Shown one piece after another: positions 44,069 through 52,702 of a DNA stretch of 64,000 bases. The notes beneath the pieces were generated by a model. The model saw only the letters and a list, made by a program, of their open reading frames with translations, ran no database searches and was not told the DNA's origin. A program made the position numbers and the translations under genes. How positions within the stretch are numbered: the first letter of the stretch is position 1; every line of letters begins with the position of its first letter. Source of the stretch: Clostridium sp. (GTDB taxonomy: Bacteria; Bacillota; Clostridia; Oscillospirales; Acutalibacteraceae); NCBI GenBank assembly GCA_023663865.1, contig JAMPGU010000006.1:1-64000 (forward strand). The letters run 5' to 3'.

Positions 44069-44101
44069 AAAAACGAAAGAGCAGTGACTCTTTCGTTTTT
44101 T
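44069..44101. terminator. Terminator of the CoA-transferase operon
   Basis: Stem AAAAACGAAAGAG / CTCTTTCGTTTTT with a 6-nt loop. Confidence 0.9.
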
Positions 44102-44184
44102 GTTATCCGTCTGTACGATTTTATTTTGATGAATATAGAAACCACATCCCACATATATCCATACACCGCTGAAAGAAAAAACAC

Positions 44185-44213
44185 TTGCAATTTATATAGT
44201 AATATGGTATTAT
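44185..44213 (+). promoter_or_regulatory. Promoter of tRNA-Leu(UAG)
   Basis: TTGCAA (44185-44190), a 17-nt spacer, TATTAT (44208-44213), 12 nt before the mature 5' end. Confidence 0.75.
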
Positions 44214-44225
44214 ACTCAGGCAGAT

Positions 44226-44308
44226 GCAGGTATGGTGGAATTGGCAGACACGCTAGATTTAGGATCTAGTGGGAGACCGTGCAGGTTCAAGTCCTGTTAC
44301 CTGCACCA
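44226..44308 (+). tRNA. tRNA-Leu (anticodon UAG), CCA encoded
   Basis: An 83-nt class II tRNA. Acceptor GCAGGTA / TACCTGC, anticodon stem CTAGA / TCTAG with loop TTTAGGA (TAG at 44260-44262), a long variable arm, T-arm GGTTCAAGTCC, discriminator A and encoded CCA. Confidence 0.96.
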
Positions 44309-44343
44309 AAAAAGTATATCGGCATCTGCCGGTATACTTTTTT
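44308..44343 (+). terminator. Terminator directly after tRNA-Leu(UAG)
   Basis: A 17-bp stem from AAAAAAGTATATCGGC with its complement ending in TTTTTT (one U-G pair). It starts on the last A of CCA, as at the other tRNA-Leu. Confidence 0.9.
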
Positions 44344-44349
44344 AATCAT

Positions 44350-44460
44350 ACAGGACTTGAAGACGTGGCTCTGAATTTCAAGGTATATAGCCGCAGAAAT
44401 TCAGGAGAAAGGTTCAGTGAACCTTTCGATAGCAAGAGGAAAGTCCTGTTACCTGCACCA
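44350..44460 (+). ncRNA. Structured satellite element after tRNA-Leu(UAG), copy 1
   Basis: Begins ACAGGACTTGAA and ends in an exact 20-nt copy of the tRNA 3' end (AAGTCCTGTTACCTGCACCA, 44441-44460; original 44289-44308, offset 152). A closing stem ACAGGACTT / AAGTCCTGT encloses a hairpin CTCTGAATTTC / GAAATTCAGGAG with a bulged A, and a hairpin GAAAGGTTC-AGT-GAACCTTTC followed by CGATAGC. The same order, bulge and core recur at 29903-30000. A second terminator follows its CCA. Function and transcription are unknown; read-through from the tRNA or an internal promoter would be needed. Confidence 0.62.
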
Positions 44461-44463
44461 CAG

Positions 44464-44496
44464 CTGCGCTGGGCAATCCGCTCAACGCAGTTTTTT
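44464..44496 (+). terminator. Terminator after the tRNA-Leu(UAG) satellite
   Basis: Stem CTGCG...CGCAG extended by imperfect pairs around GCAATCCG, then TTTTTT. Confidence 0.82.
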
Positions 44497-44555
44497 ATTT
44501 CATATTTATTTACGAGCAGTAAGATTGTTATGAATACTCAGATCAAAAAAGAAGT

Positions 44556-44583
44556 ATACAGGACTTGAAGACGTGGCTCTGAA
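44556..44583 (+). repeat. Truncated third copy of the satellite 5' end
   Basis: The 28 nt are identical to 44348-44375, covering ATACAGGACTTGAAG onward to GGCTCTGAA, 208 bp downstream. After this the sequence diverges into the GH31 leader, so only the 5' strand is present. The remaining DNA of 44497-44640 holds no gene. Confidence 0.75.
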
Positions 44584-44640
44584 ATCCCTTTAAACAACCG
44601 TCATTTGAATGTCATAATGAAGAAAAAAAGGAGTTCAAAT

Positions 44641-46929
44641 ATGCTAAAAAAATCGCTGATTGCAAAGACAAATGCAAAGGCAAATACGCAACAGATTTGC
44701 ATGATAGACGGACTGAGAATTACATATCTGACTTCGCGCCTTATTCGTGTTGAGAGCGGAGCTTTTACTGACCTAGCAAGCTACACTGTATGGAACAGAA
44801 ATTTTGCAGCAGGTAACATACAGCTTAAACAATGGGGCAAAAAAATACTCGTTGAAACCGATGATGTAATTTTTACGATTAAAGGCTGTAAACCATATAG
44901 TGTATATTATAAAGATACAAAAAATATACAAATCTTCGCAAAGCAAAAAAATCTTAAGGGTACAAGAAGAACACTTGATATGACCTTTGGCAAGGTACCG
45001 CTTGAGGATGGCTTTATTACGCAGAATGGAGCTTATCTGCTTGATGACAGCCACACAATGCTGATTAATAACGAAGGCAATTTTGTACCCAGAGATGATA
45101 ATTCAAAGGATTACTATGCTTTTGCTTATGGCAAAAATTACAGAGAAACCATACAGGCGTTTTATAAAATAAGCTCTCCGGCTCCGCTTATTCCTCGCTA
45201 CGCCTTGGGAGTGTGGTGGAGCAGATATCACGCTTATACGCAAAAAGAATATCTTGACTTAATGGCAAGATTTAAAGATGAAAATATTCCAATCACAGTT
45301 GCCACTGTTGATATGGACTGGCATTGGGTTAAAAATATAAATAAAAAATTCGGTGTAAAATATGGCGGCTGGACAGGTTATTCTTGGAATACTGAGCTGT
45401 TTCCTGATTATAAGGAATTTTTCAACACATTGAAAAAGGACAATCTTCATATAACGCTTAATCTTCATCCTGCTGACGGAATCCATTCCTACGAGGATAT
45501 GTATGAAGACATGGCGAAGGCCGTAGGTATTGACCCTGAAACAAAACAAAAAATTAAATTCAGATGTGGTGATGATAATTTCTGGAACGCATATTTTGAT
45601 ATTCTTCATAAGCCCTATGAAAAGGATGGAGTTGATTTTTGGTGGCTTGACTGGCAGCAGGGTAAAAAAAGTGATGTAAAAGGACTCGACCCTTTAAATG
45701 CATTAAATCATTATCACTTTTTGGATAATGCTGAGGATGGCAGGATGCCAATGATTTTATCGCGTTATGCAGGTATTGGCTCTCATCGTTATCCGCTTGG
45801 ATTTTCCGGCGATACTGCAATTAATTGGAAGGTACTTGACTTCCAGCCATATTTTACAGCGAATGCGAGCAATGCTGCATATACTTGGTGGAGCCACGAC
45901 ATTGGCGGACATCATATGGGATATCGCGATGATGATTTATATATGCGCTGGCTGCAGTTCGGTGTGTTCTCACCTATAATGAGGCTTCACTCAACCGCAA
46001 TTGAGTTGCTCGGAAAGGAACCTTGGAAGTATAAATCGGAAGTGTATAAAAGTGCTAAGGCGTGGCTTACTCTTCGCCATAAATTAATTCCATATATTTT
46101 TACCATGGATTACAGAACACATAAAAACGGTATCGCGCTTTGTGAGCCAATGTACTATTCATATCCGAATAACACGCACGCATATAATGTACCTAATCAA
46201 TATATGTTCGGCAATGAGTTAATGGTATGCCCTATCACAAAGCCGCAGCATAAGGAGCTTAATATGGGCAGTGTAAATGCTTGGCTACCACAGGGCAGAT
46301 GGGTTGATATTTTCACTTGTCAAAGCTATGAGGGTGAAAAGAATATAACACTTTTCAGAGATTTAGACACAATTCCTGTTCTTGCAAAAGAAGGTGCTAT
46401 TATTCCAATGTCAGCCGATGATGGCAATAAAACAGATAACCCTGTGTCATTTGAAATATGGGCATTTTCAGGCAATGGCTGCTTTACTATGATTGAGGAT
46501 AACGCTAAGATAGATTATGATGCGCATAAGGCTGAAACAAAATTTGAGATGACTTATGCAGACAACAAACTCACCTTTACCATTCATGGTGTGCAGGGTG
46601 ATTTGTCTGTTATTCCGAAAAAAAGAAATTACAGGGTTATTGTTAAAGATTTGCTTGTTGACGGCAAACCACTTGTTTTTGATTTCAAGAATGCTGATGT
46701 AAGTGAAATACACAGGCAAACAGCCGAGAATACTGTTCGGTTAGAAGCGGCGCAGCCAAAAGATATTGTTATAAATATTATGTCACGCTGGCAAAAGAGC
46801 ACTAATAAAAAGGCAAAGATATACAAATCCTTTGAGAAGTGCTTTACCACAGACGAAATAAAGCATTCACTAAAAAAAGCACATATGCCAAACGTAATTA
46901 AACAGGCTATTGAGGAATATATCAATTAA
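44641..46929 (+). CDS. GH31 family alpha-glycosidase
   Basis: A 762-residue retaining glycosidase of the alpha-glucosidase/alpha-xylosidase family. An N-terminal beta-sandwich precedes the (beta/alpha)8 barrel (about 190-560) with LGVWWSRYHAY, the nucleophile Asp in DFWWLDWQQG (about residue 340), the acid/base Asp in FSGDTAINW (about 390), and WWSHDIGGH. C-terminal beta domains follow, plus a short Lys-rich tail. There is no signal peptide, so it is cytoplasmic. The ATG at 44641 is 7 nt from AAGGAG; an upstream reading from 44605 is not supported. Substrate not readable. Confidence 0.92.
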   Translation: MLKKSLIAKTNAKANTQQICMIDGLRITYLTSRLIRVESGAFTDLASYTVWNRNFAAGNIQLKQWGKKILVETDDVIFTIKGCKPYSVYYKDTKNIQIFAKQKNLKGTRRTLDMTFGKVPLEDGFITQNGAYLLDDSHTMLINNEGNFVPRDDNSKDYYAFAYGKNYRETIQAFYKISSPAPLIPRYALGVWWSRYHAYTQKEYLDLMARFKDENIPITVATVDMDWHWVKNINKKFGVKYGGWTGYSWNTELFPDYKEFFNTLKKDNLHITLNLHPADGIHSYEDMYEDMAKAVGIDPETKQKIKFRCGDDNFWNAYFDILHKPYEKDGVDFWWLDWQQGKKSDVKGLDPLNALNHYHFLDNAEDGRMPMILSRYAGIGSHRYPLGFSGDTAINWKVLDFQPYFTANASNAAYTWWSHDIGGHHMGYRDDDLYMRWLQFGVFSPIMRLHSTAIELLGKEPWKYKSEVYKSAKAWLTLRHKLIPYIFTMDYRTHKNGIALCEPMYYSYPNNTHAYNVPNQYMFGNELMVCPITKPQHKELNMGSVNAWLPQGRWVDIFTCQSYEGEKNITLFRDLDTIPVLAKEGAIIPMSADDGNKTDNPVSFEIWAFSGNGCFTMIEDNAKIDYDAHKAETKFEMTYADNKLTFTIHGVQGDLSVIPKKRNYRVIVKDLLVDGKPLVFDFKNADVSEIHRQTAENTVRLEAAQPKDIVINIMSRWQKSTNKKAKIYKSFEKCFTTDEIKHSLKKAHMPNVIKQAIEEYIN

Positions 46930-46991
46930 TATGTTTTATCATTAATTTTTTAAAATGCTTGTTATTGCGGATAATGAAGTTCTTATATAAT

Positions 46992-47036
46992 AAAAAAATT
47001 ATGGACGCTCAGATGAGCGTCCATTTGTTGTTTTTT
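46992..47036. terminator. Bidirectional terminator between GH31 and comF
   Basis: Stem ATGGACGCTC / GAGCGTCCAT with a short AGAT loop; A7 on the left and TTTGTTGTTTTTT on the right serve both convergent genes. Confidence 0.88.
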
Positions 47037-47039
47037 ATA

Positions 47040-47747
47040 TTATTTCTTTTTTGCTATGGCAATAGTCGCAGCGTACACTGCGTCTGCGCCATATATCTTT
47101 AACATTTTTGCACATTCGTTAAGGGTTGCGCCTGTTGTTTTTACATCATCAATTAACAAGATTACTTTTCCATCAAGTTTGCTCTTATATTCATCAACAA
47201 CATCATAGGCACCGAATATATCAGCCTTTCGCATTTTGGCACTCTTTTTATGCTGAACACCTGTATATCTGACTTTTTGCAAAAGCTCTTCACAGGGTAC
47301 ATTTATTTTCTTTGATACCTCTTCTGCTAGCAGCTGAGACTGATTAAACTCTCTGACACGCTGATGAAATAATCTGAGGGGCACATACGTAATCATATCA
47401 AATGGAACATCTGCATAATTCGCTTCGACTACACCGGCAATATCAGCACCAAGCCTTGCTGAAAGAAACGGCATATCATGCTCTTTAAAATTATGAATCG
47501 CTCTAATCAGACTTTCTTCATAATAATATACCGAAACAATATTTTTATATTCATTCTTATGCTTTTTGCATGTACAATCCTGTTCACTGGAGCCGCACAT
47601 CAGGCATACAGGTTTATCAATAACGGGCAGACTTTTACAATCACTGCACAACATTTCATCCAGCTCTATAACCGCACCGCAAAACGCACATCTATTACAG
47701 AAAAAGGCTTTTGCTATTTGATTTAAGGCATCAGTTATCAGGCTCAT
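47040..47747 (-). CDS. comF: ComF family phosphoribosyltransferase-like protein
   Basis: A competence-associated protein of about 235 residues. The N-terminal zinc-finger region has CNRCAFCG...CSDC...CLMCG...CTC (residues about 17-58), then a PRTase fold with HKKSAKMRK and the PRPP loop VILLIDDVKTTGATL (about 193-207). ComF is needed for DNA uptake in naturally competent Firmicutes; its exact activity is unresolved. The ATG at 47747 overlaps the ComEA stop in an ATGA, so it is preferred over the in-frame ATG two codons upstream. Confidence 0.9.
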   Translation of the reverse strand: MSLITDALNQIAKAFFCNRCAFCGAVIELDEMLCSDCKSLPVIDKPVCLMCGSSEQDCTCKKHKNEYKNIVSVYYYEESLIRAIHNFKEHDMPFLSARLGADIAGVVEANYADVPFDMITYVPLRLFHQRVREFNQSQLLAEEVSKKINVPCEELLQKVRYTGVQHKKSAKMRKADIFGAYDVVDEYKSKLDGKVILLIDDVKTTGATLNECAKMLKIYGADAVYAATIAIAKKK

Positions 47748-48142
47748 ACGCATAGATATGGAGCAATTGACTGATAAGTAGAATCTCCAATCCCCCTAAT
47801 ATTTTTGATTTGCTCAACACTTGTGTATCCGCCGATATATTCCCGATACTCAACAATGGCACTGGCCTTACTCTCCCCTATTCCACTCACTGCCAACAGC
47901 TCTTCACCGGTGCAGGTATTAATATTAATGGGGAAATGCACAGTGTTATCCACAGCAGTATTATTATCACTGACTGCACTGAGATTATCAACAGCATCTG
48001 CAGAATTATTTTCTGTAAAAGCACTGCTGTTACTCGGAACATAAATTCGCGGCTGGGACAGTGAAAAATACAGCAAAATACCGGCAATCATCAATAATGC
48101 AATTCCGATAATCGCAAGGCTCTGTTTTTTACTTCTGCTCAT
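47744..48142 (-). CDS. comEA: ComEA-like helix-hairpin-helix DNA-binding protein
   Basis: A 132-residue membrane-anchored DNA receptor. TM helix at about 9-29, a Ser/Asn/Asp-rich linker (30-70), then two helix-hairpin-helix motifs (NINTCTGEELLAVSGIGESKASAIVEYRE and VEQIKNIRGIGDSTYQSI, broken by GGYTS). ComEA binds incoming DNA outside the membrane. It overlaps YgiQ by 4 nt and ComF by 4 nt, so all three form one operon. ComEC is not in the window, so competence cannot be concluded. Confidence 0.88.
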   Translation of the reverse strand: MSRSKKQSLAIIGIALLMIAGILLYFSLSQPRIYVPSNSSAFTENNSADAVDNLSAVSDNNTAVDNTVHFPININTCTGEELLAVSGIGESKASAIVEYREYIGGYTSVEQIKNIRGIGDSTYQSIAPYLCV

Positions 48143-50028
48143 TTTCTCTTACCTTTTCTATAGGATGTCTTTTTACCTGAACCTCTATTATTGCTGTTAA
48201 ATTTAGAATTCTTCTGATAATTCACATTATTTTTATTTGCAGATGGTCTAATCAAGCATTTTGCATCATAACCAATCAAGTCAAAGCGTTTTGCTTTTTT
48301 CAGTGCTTCTTCAACCAAGTGATGATTTTTCGGATTAAAATATTGAAGCAACGCTCTCTGCAGTGCTTTATCGTGTTCACCTTTTGCTACATAAACCTTC
48401 TCCATTGTATATGGGTCCAGCTCGGTATAAAACATACAAGTAGATATCGTGCCGGGTGTAGGATAAAAGTCCTGCACCTGCTCGGGTCTGATATGATGCT
48501 TTTTAAGAAACAGTGCAAGCTCAACCGCATCATCCAAAGTTGATCCCGGATGGGATGACATCAAATAAGGCACCAAATACTGCTCCTTATTGATTTCACC
48601 CGTATATTCAAAATAGCGTCGCGAAAATTCAATATACGCTTCAATATGCGGTTTACCCATTTTATCAAGAACAGAAGCAGAGCAATGCTCAGGTGCAACC
48701 TTTAGCTGACCTGAAACATGATGCTCAACCAGCTCCCTGAAAAATGCATCATCCTTGTCCTCAAGCAAATAATCATATCTGATACCGCTGCGAATAAATA
48801 CCTTTTTAACACCATTAATATTTCTTACGGCTCTGAGTATATCCAGATATTCATTATGATCAACAGCCAGATTTGGGCAGGGCTTTGGAGCAAGACATTT
48901 CTTCCCCTTGCACAAGCCATGCTCAAGCTGAAAATCACAGGAGGTTCGCCTGAAGTTAGCTGTAGGTCCGCCGATATCATGAATATAGCCCTTAAAATTA
49001 GGCATATGGGTAAGCTTCTCAGCTTCTATCATGATGCTCTTTTTGGAACGTGTTGTAACATATCTTCCCTGATGAAAAGCAATAGAACAAAAATTGCAGG
49101 CACCAAAGCACCCTCTATTATGCGTAATGGAAAACTCAACCTCACGGATACCGGGAACACCGCCCAGCTTTTCATAGCTTGGATGATACGCACGCATATA
49201 CGGGAGAGAATATACCCAGTCAAGCTCCTTTTGTGTCAAAGGCGGCATAGGCTTATTCTGCACAACCATAACCTTACCATGCTTCTGCTTAATTATTCTT
49301 CCGCGGATATGATCCTGCTCATCCTGCTGAATTCTGCAGGATTTAGCATACTCCTTTTTGCTGTTGATAACATTATCCAGTGAAGGGCATTCAACACCCT
49401 CATATGTAGTTTCTGCATTGGGACACACATAACAGGTACCGAGTATATCCCTCATATGCTTTATATCTTCCCCATTATTGAGTCGATTTGCAATTTCAAC
49501 GGTCTGATTTTCTCCCATACCAAAGGTCAGCAAATCAGCCTTGGAATCAATAAGAATACTGGGTCGGATTGCATTATCCCAATAGTCGTAATGGGCAAAA
49601 CGTCTTAGAGATGCCTCAAGTCCTCCGATGATTACAGGAGAATCCGGATAAAGCTCCTTCAAAATATTAGAGTATACAATCACCGCTCTGTCCGGTCTCT
49701 TGCCTGCCTTACCGCCGGCAGTATATGCATCATCATGCCTGAGACGCTTTGCCGCTGTATAGTGCGCCACCATTGAGTCAATATTACCGCTGGTTACAAA
49801 AAAGCCCAGCCTTGGCTTGCCAAACTGCGTAAAGTCTTCTGTGCTTTTCCAATTCGGCTGGCTAAGCACAGCAACTTTATAGCCTTTATTTTCAAGAACT
49901 CTGGTTATAATTGCCGCACCAAAGGAGGGATGGTCTACATAGCTGTCACCCGTTATGTAAACAAAATCAACCTCATTCCACCCTCTTGCAAGCATTTCTT
50001 TTTTATTTATGGGAAGGAAATCACTCAT
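48139..50028 (-). CDS. YgiQ family radical SAM protein
   Basis: A 629-residue UPF0313/YgiQ protein. An N-terminal B12-binding-like domain (about 1-200; DHPSFGAAIITRVLE, GGLEASLRRFAHYDYWD) precedes the radical-SAM motif CxxxCxxC in NRGCFGACNFCSIAFHQG (about 310), and HPGSTLDDAVELALFLK lies in the barrel. The C-terminal tail is basic. The substrate is unknown for the whole family. The ATG at 50028 follows GAGG; the TTG four codons upstream overlaps that site. Confidence 0.92.
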   Translation of the reverse strand: MSDFLPINKKEMLARGWNEVDFVYITGDSYVDHPSFGAAIITRVLENKGYKVAVLSQPNWKSTEDFTQFGKPRLGFFVTSGNIDSMVAHYTAAKRLRHDDAYTAGGKAGKRPDRAVIVYSNILKELYPDSPVIIGGLEASLRRFAHYDYWDNAIRPSILIDSKADLLTFGMGENQTVEIANRLNNGEDIKHMRDILGTCYVCPNAETTYEGVECPSLDNVINSKKEYAKSCRIQQDEQDHIRGRIIKQKHGKVMVVQNKPMPPLTQKELDWVYSLPYMRAYHPSYEKLGGVPGIREVEFSITHNRGCFGACNFCSIAFHQGRYVTTRSKKSIMIEAEKLTHMPNFKGYIHDIGGPTANFRRTSCDFQLEHGLCKGKKCLAPKPCPNLAVDHNEYLDILRAVRNINGVKKVFIRSGIRYDYLLEDKDDAFFRELVEHHVSGQLKVAPEHCSASVLDKMGKPHIEAYIEFSRRYFEYTGEINKEQYLVPYLMSSHPGSTLDDAVELALFLKKHHIRPEQVQDFYPTPGTISTCMFYTELDPYTMEKVYVAKGEHDKALQRALLQYFNPKNHHLVEEALKKAKRFDLIGYDAKCLIRPSANKNNVNYQKNSKFNSNNRGSGKKTSYRKGKRK

Positions 50029-50075
50029 ATTTATCCTCAAAATTTATTACTAATACCTGCTGTCAATGATCAATT

Positions 50076-52691
50076 CTAGTCATCCTCCGAGGGGAAATCG
50101 GAATTTTGCATTGACGCATTTTTTAAATCTCTGTATGCCGGTGATTCATAATAATATGCCTGATTATCTGAGATTACATCCGCATTATCTTCATCATCTA
50201 AAGCATTATAGCTGTTGTCATTCTCTACCAGCTCAAAGGTCATTTGCTCCGTATTATCAGCAGTAAATTCGTTATTAGAAGCATTTGCCTGCATTTCAAT
50301 CCACTGCTGGCGGGAAATCTTGATTTCCCTGCCCTTAGAGCCATTGGCTTTTCCGATAATCCCCTTTTCTTCGAGCTGGTCAATGATTTTCGCACCGCGT
50401 GCATAGCCAACGGAAAGCTTGCGCTGTAAAAAGGATGTGGAGGCTGTTCCGCTTTCAAGCACAACATCAACAGCTTTCTCAAACAATGCATCAAGCTGTT
50501 CTCCGTCACCCTCACTTTCAAAGGGTGAAGCCTTTTTATCCTGCACTGCTTTTGCTTCAATCTCCTTAGCAATGCTTTCGTCATACTGACTTTCGCCCTG
50601 ATTTTTAACAAAATTACAAAGCTCTTCAACCTCTTCATCAGAGATAAAACAGCCCTGAACACGAATGGGCTTGGTTGCGCCAATCGGTGCATAAAGCATA
50701 TCGCCATGGCCGAGCAGCTTCTCCGCACCGGCAGTATCAAGAATTGTTCTTGAATCTATCTGTGAAGATACAGTCAACGCGATACGTGATGAAATATTGG
50801 CTTTAATTAAGCCTGTAATAACATCAACAGATGGACGCTGTGTTGCAATAACAAGATGCATTCCCACAGCACGAGCCATTTGCGCAAGACGGCATACGGA
50901 ATCCTCAACCTCTTTCGGTGCAGCCATCATCAAATCTGCAAACTCGTCAATGAAAATACAGATTTTTGGCATAGGCTCCATATCTTCATATTTTTGCACA
51001 TACTTGTTATAGCCGTCGATATCCCTGACACCTACCTGTGACAGTCTCTGGTATCGCTGGAGCATTTCGCTTACTGCCCAGCCGAGCGCACCGGCAGCCT
51101 TTCTGGGGTCTGTTACGACAGGAACCAGCAGGTGCGGAATATTCGCATACTTAGAAAATTCAACCTGTTTAGGGTCAATCATCAAAAACTTAACCTCGTC
51201 AGGCTTTGCTCTGTAGAGAATGGATGCAATAATAGAATTCATACAAACAGATTTACCTGAACCGGTTGTGCCGGCAACAAGCAGATGCGGCATTTTTGAA
51301 ATATCACAATAAACACACTGACCGTCAATGCCCTTACCAAGTCCTGCAGACAGCTTTGAGCCCTGCTTTTCAAACTCAGGTGTGTCAATCAATTCTCGCA
51401 TAGTAACCGCATTTTTGACCGTATTCGGTACCTCAATACCTACAGCAGCCTTGCCGGGAATCGGTGCTTCAATACGAACATGCGTTGCCGCCAAGTTAAG
51501 TGCAATATCGTCAGCAAGATTGGTAATCTTTGAAATACGAATACCTGCGGCAGGTTTAAGCTCATATCTTGTTACTGTCGGTCCGCAGGAAATATCCGTA
51601 ATGGTTGCTTCCACGTTAAAGGACCTTAATGTTTCAATCAGCATTTCTGCATTTTCTTTAAGCATATTGCTGGAATCTTTAACGGATTTTTTCTTGCCTA
51701 TATTCAGCAAATCTACAGGAGGCAGCTTATAGTCAGACACTGTATTCTCCATTGCTTCCTTTGAAACAATGAATTTCTCAGCCTTACTTACCTTTTCCTC
51801 ATCGTCCTTTGAAACATCCTCAACAATTTCATCAATTGTCTTTTCTTTTACAGCAGGTGCTTTTTTATTTTCCCGCTCACGCTTATTTCGTGCAGTAGCG
51901 GCATTAATTTCATCAATAATGTCCTTTGGCACGGATGTTGTTTCAGGCTCTGCCTCTACCTTTTTTTTGCCCTTTCCTTTCGGTTTGCGCACTTCCTCTG
52001 CAGGCGGCTCAACATCTAACGGAACATCAATATTTTCCTTGCTCATACGTCTGCGCTCTCTTCTCTCACTGATTACGGGAGCAGCCTTTTCATAAGCAAC
52101 CTTTGCAGGCTTTGCCGCGCCTGCGAAAAACTGACGAACGGTTATTCCGGTTAAAAGCATAAAGTCAACCAGGAACAAAACAATGGATAGAATGACAGCC
52201 GGTGCTTTACCCATAGAAAGCAAAAGCCAGCCAAGCACGGCACCGATAAATCCGCCGTTAAAGGTTATCGGCGCATCGTTGTAGCTTGTCTTTATTACCT
52301 CAGCAAAATCATCGCTGGGCTGATTTCTTACAACATGGACAAAGGCGGCAAGAATAAGCACCATTACCACACTTTCGACAGATTTTGCAATAAATTTAGC
52401 TTTGTCCGTATTCGCGAAGGAATAGAATACCGATACAACAACGGTAATCAGCGGAAATATGCAGGCAGCAAAAACGCCGAAAATGCCAACATAAACATTA
52501 TGCAGTACATTCCATACACCGTCTCCGTTAATTACTGCAAGGCAGAAGAATATTACAGAAAAAGCAAAAATAACAATTCCTGCTACACGAAGTGCCTCGT
52601 CATTATTTTTCACAGCACCTTTTGCACTCTGCTTTGCCTGTGATTTTGTATTCGATTTCGCTTTACTTTTCGTTGTCTTTTTATTAGCCAT
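50076..52691 (-). CDS. spoIIIE: DNA translocase FtsK/SpoIIIE
   Basis: A membrane-anchored ATP-driven motor that pumps chromosomal DNA through the division or sporulation septum. A basic N-terminus, four to five TM helices (about 35-210), an acidic/Lys-rich linker (215-330), then the motor: FtsK_alpha (PGKAAVGIEVPN), Walker A TGSGKS (about 480), Walker B ICIFIDEFADLMM, and the C-terminal gamma winged helix (SFLQRKLSVGYARGAKIIDQLE). A tail of about 60 acidic residues follows. Neighbouring TepA and YlzJ-like genes match the B. subtilis spoIIIE neighbourhood. The ATG at 52691 is 5 nt from AGAGG. Confidence 0.94.
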   Translation of the reverse strand: MANKKTTKSKAKSNTKSQAKQSAKGAVKNNDEALRVAGIVIFAFSVIFFCLAVINGDGVWNVLHNVYVGIFGVFAACIFPLITVVVSVFYSFANTDKAKFIAKSVESVVMVLILAAFVHVVRNQPSDDFAEVIKTSYNDAPITFNGGFIGAVLGWLLLSMGKAPAVILSIVLFLVDFMLLTGITVRQFFAGAAKPAKVAYEKAAPVISERRERRRMSKENIDVPLDVEPPAEEVRKPKGKGKKKVEAEPETTSVPKDIIDEINAATARNKRERENKKAPAVKEKTIDEIVEDVSKDDEEKVSKAEKFIVSKEAMENTVSDYKLPPVDLLNIGKKKSVKDSSNMLKENAEMLIETLRSFNVEATITDISCGPTVTRYELKPAAGIRISKITNLADDIALNLAATHVRIEAPIPGKAAVGIEVPNTVKNAVTMRELIDTPEFEKQGSKLSAGLGKGIDGQCVYCDISKMPHLLVAGTTGSGKSVCMNSIIASILYRAKPDEVKFLMIDPKQVEFSKYANIPHLLVPVVTDPRKAAGALGWAVSEMLQRYQRLSQVGVRDIDGYNKYVQKYEDMEPMPKICIFIDEFADLMMAAPKEVEDSVCRLAQMARAVGMHLVIATQRPSVDVITGLIKANISSRIALTVSSQIDSRTILDTAGAEKLLGHGDMLYAPIGATKPIRVQGCFISDEEVEELCNFVKNQGESQYDESIAKEIEAKAVQDKKASPFESEGDGEQLDALFEKAVDVVLESGTASTSFLQRKLSVGYARGAKIIDQLEEKGIIGKANGSKGREIKISRQQWIEMQANASNNEFTADNTEQMTFELVENDNSYNALDDEDNADVISDNQAYYYESPAYRDLKNASMQNSDFPSEDD

Positions 52692-52702
52692 ACGCACCTC
52701 TG

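Noticed and set aside
44269..44568. 99-residue ORF starting inside tRNA-Leu(UAG)
   Set aside because: It begins in the tRNA and crosses two terminators and the satellite element.
44226..44640. Integrated phage or conjugative element at tRNA-Leu(UAG)
   Set aside because: The duplicated tRNA end looks like an att site, but no integrase or other mobile gene lies between or near the copies.
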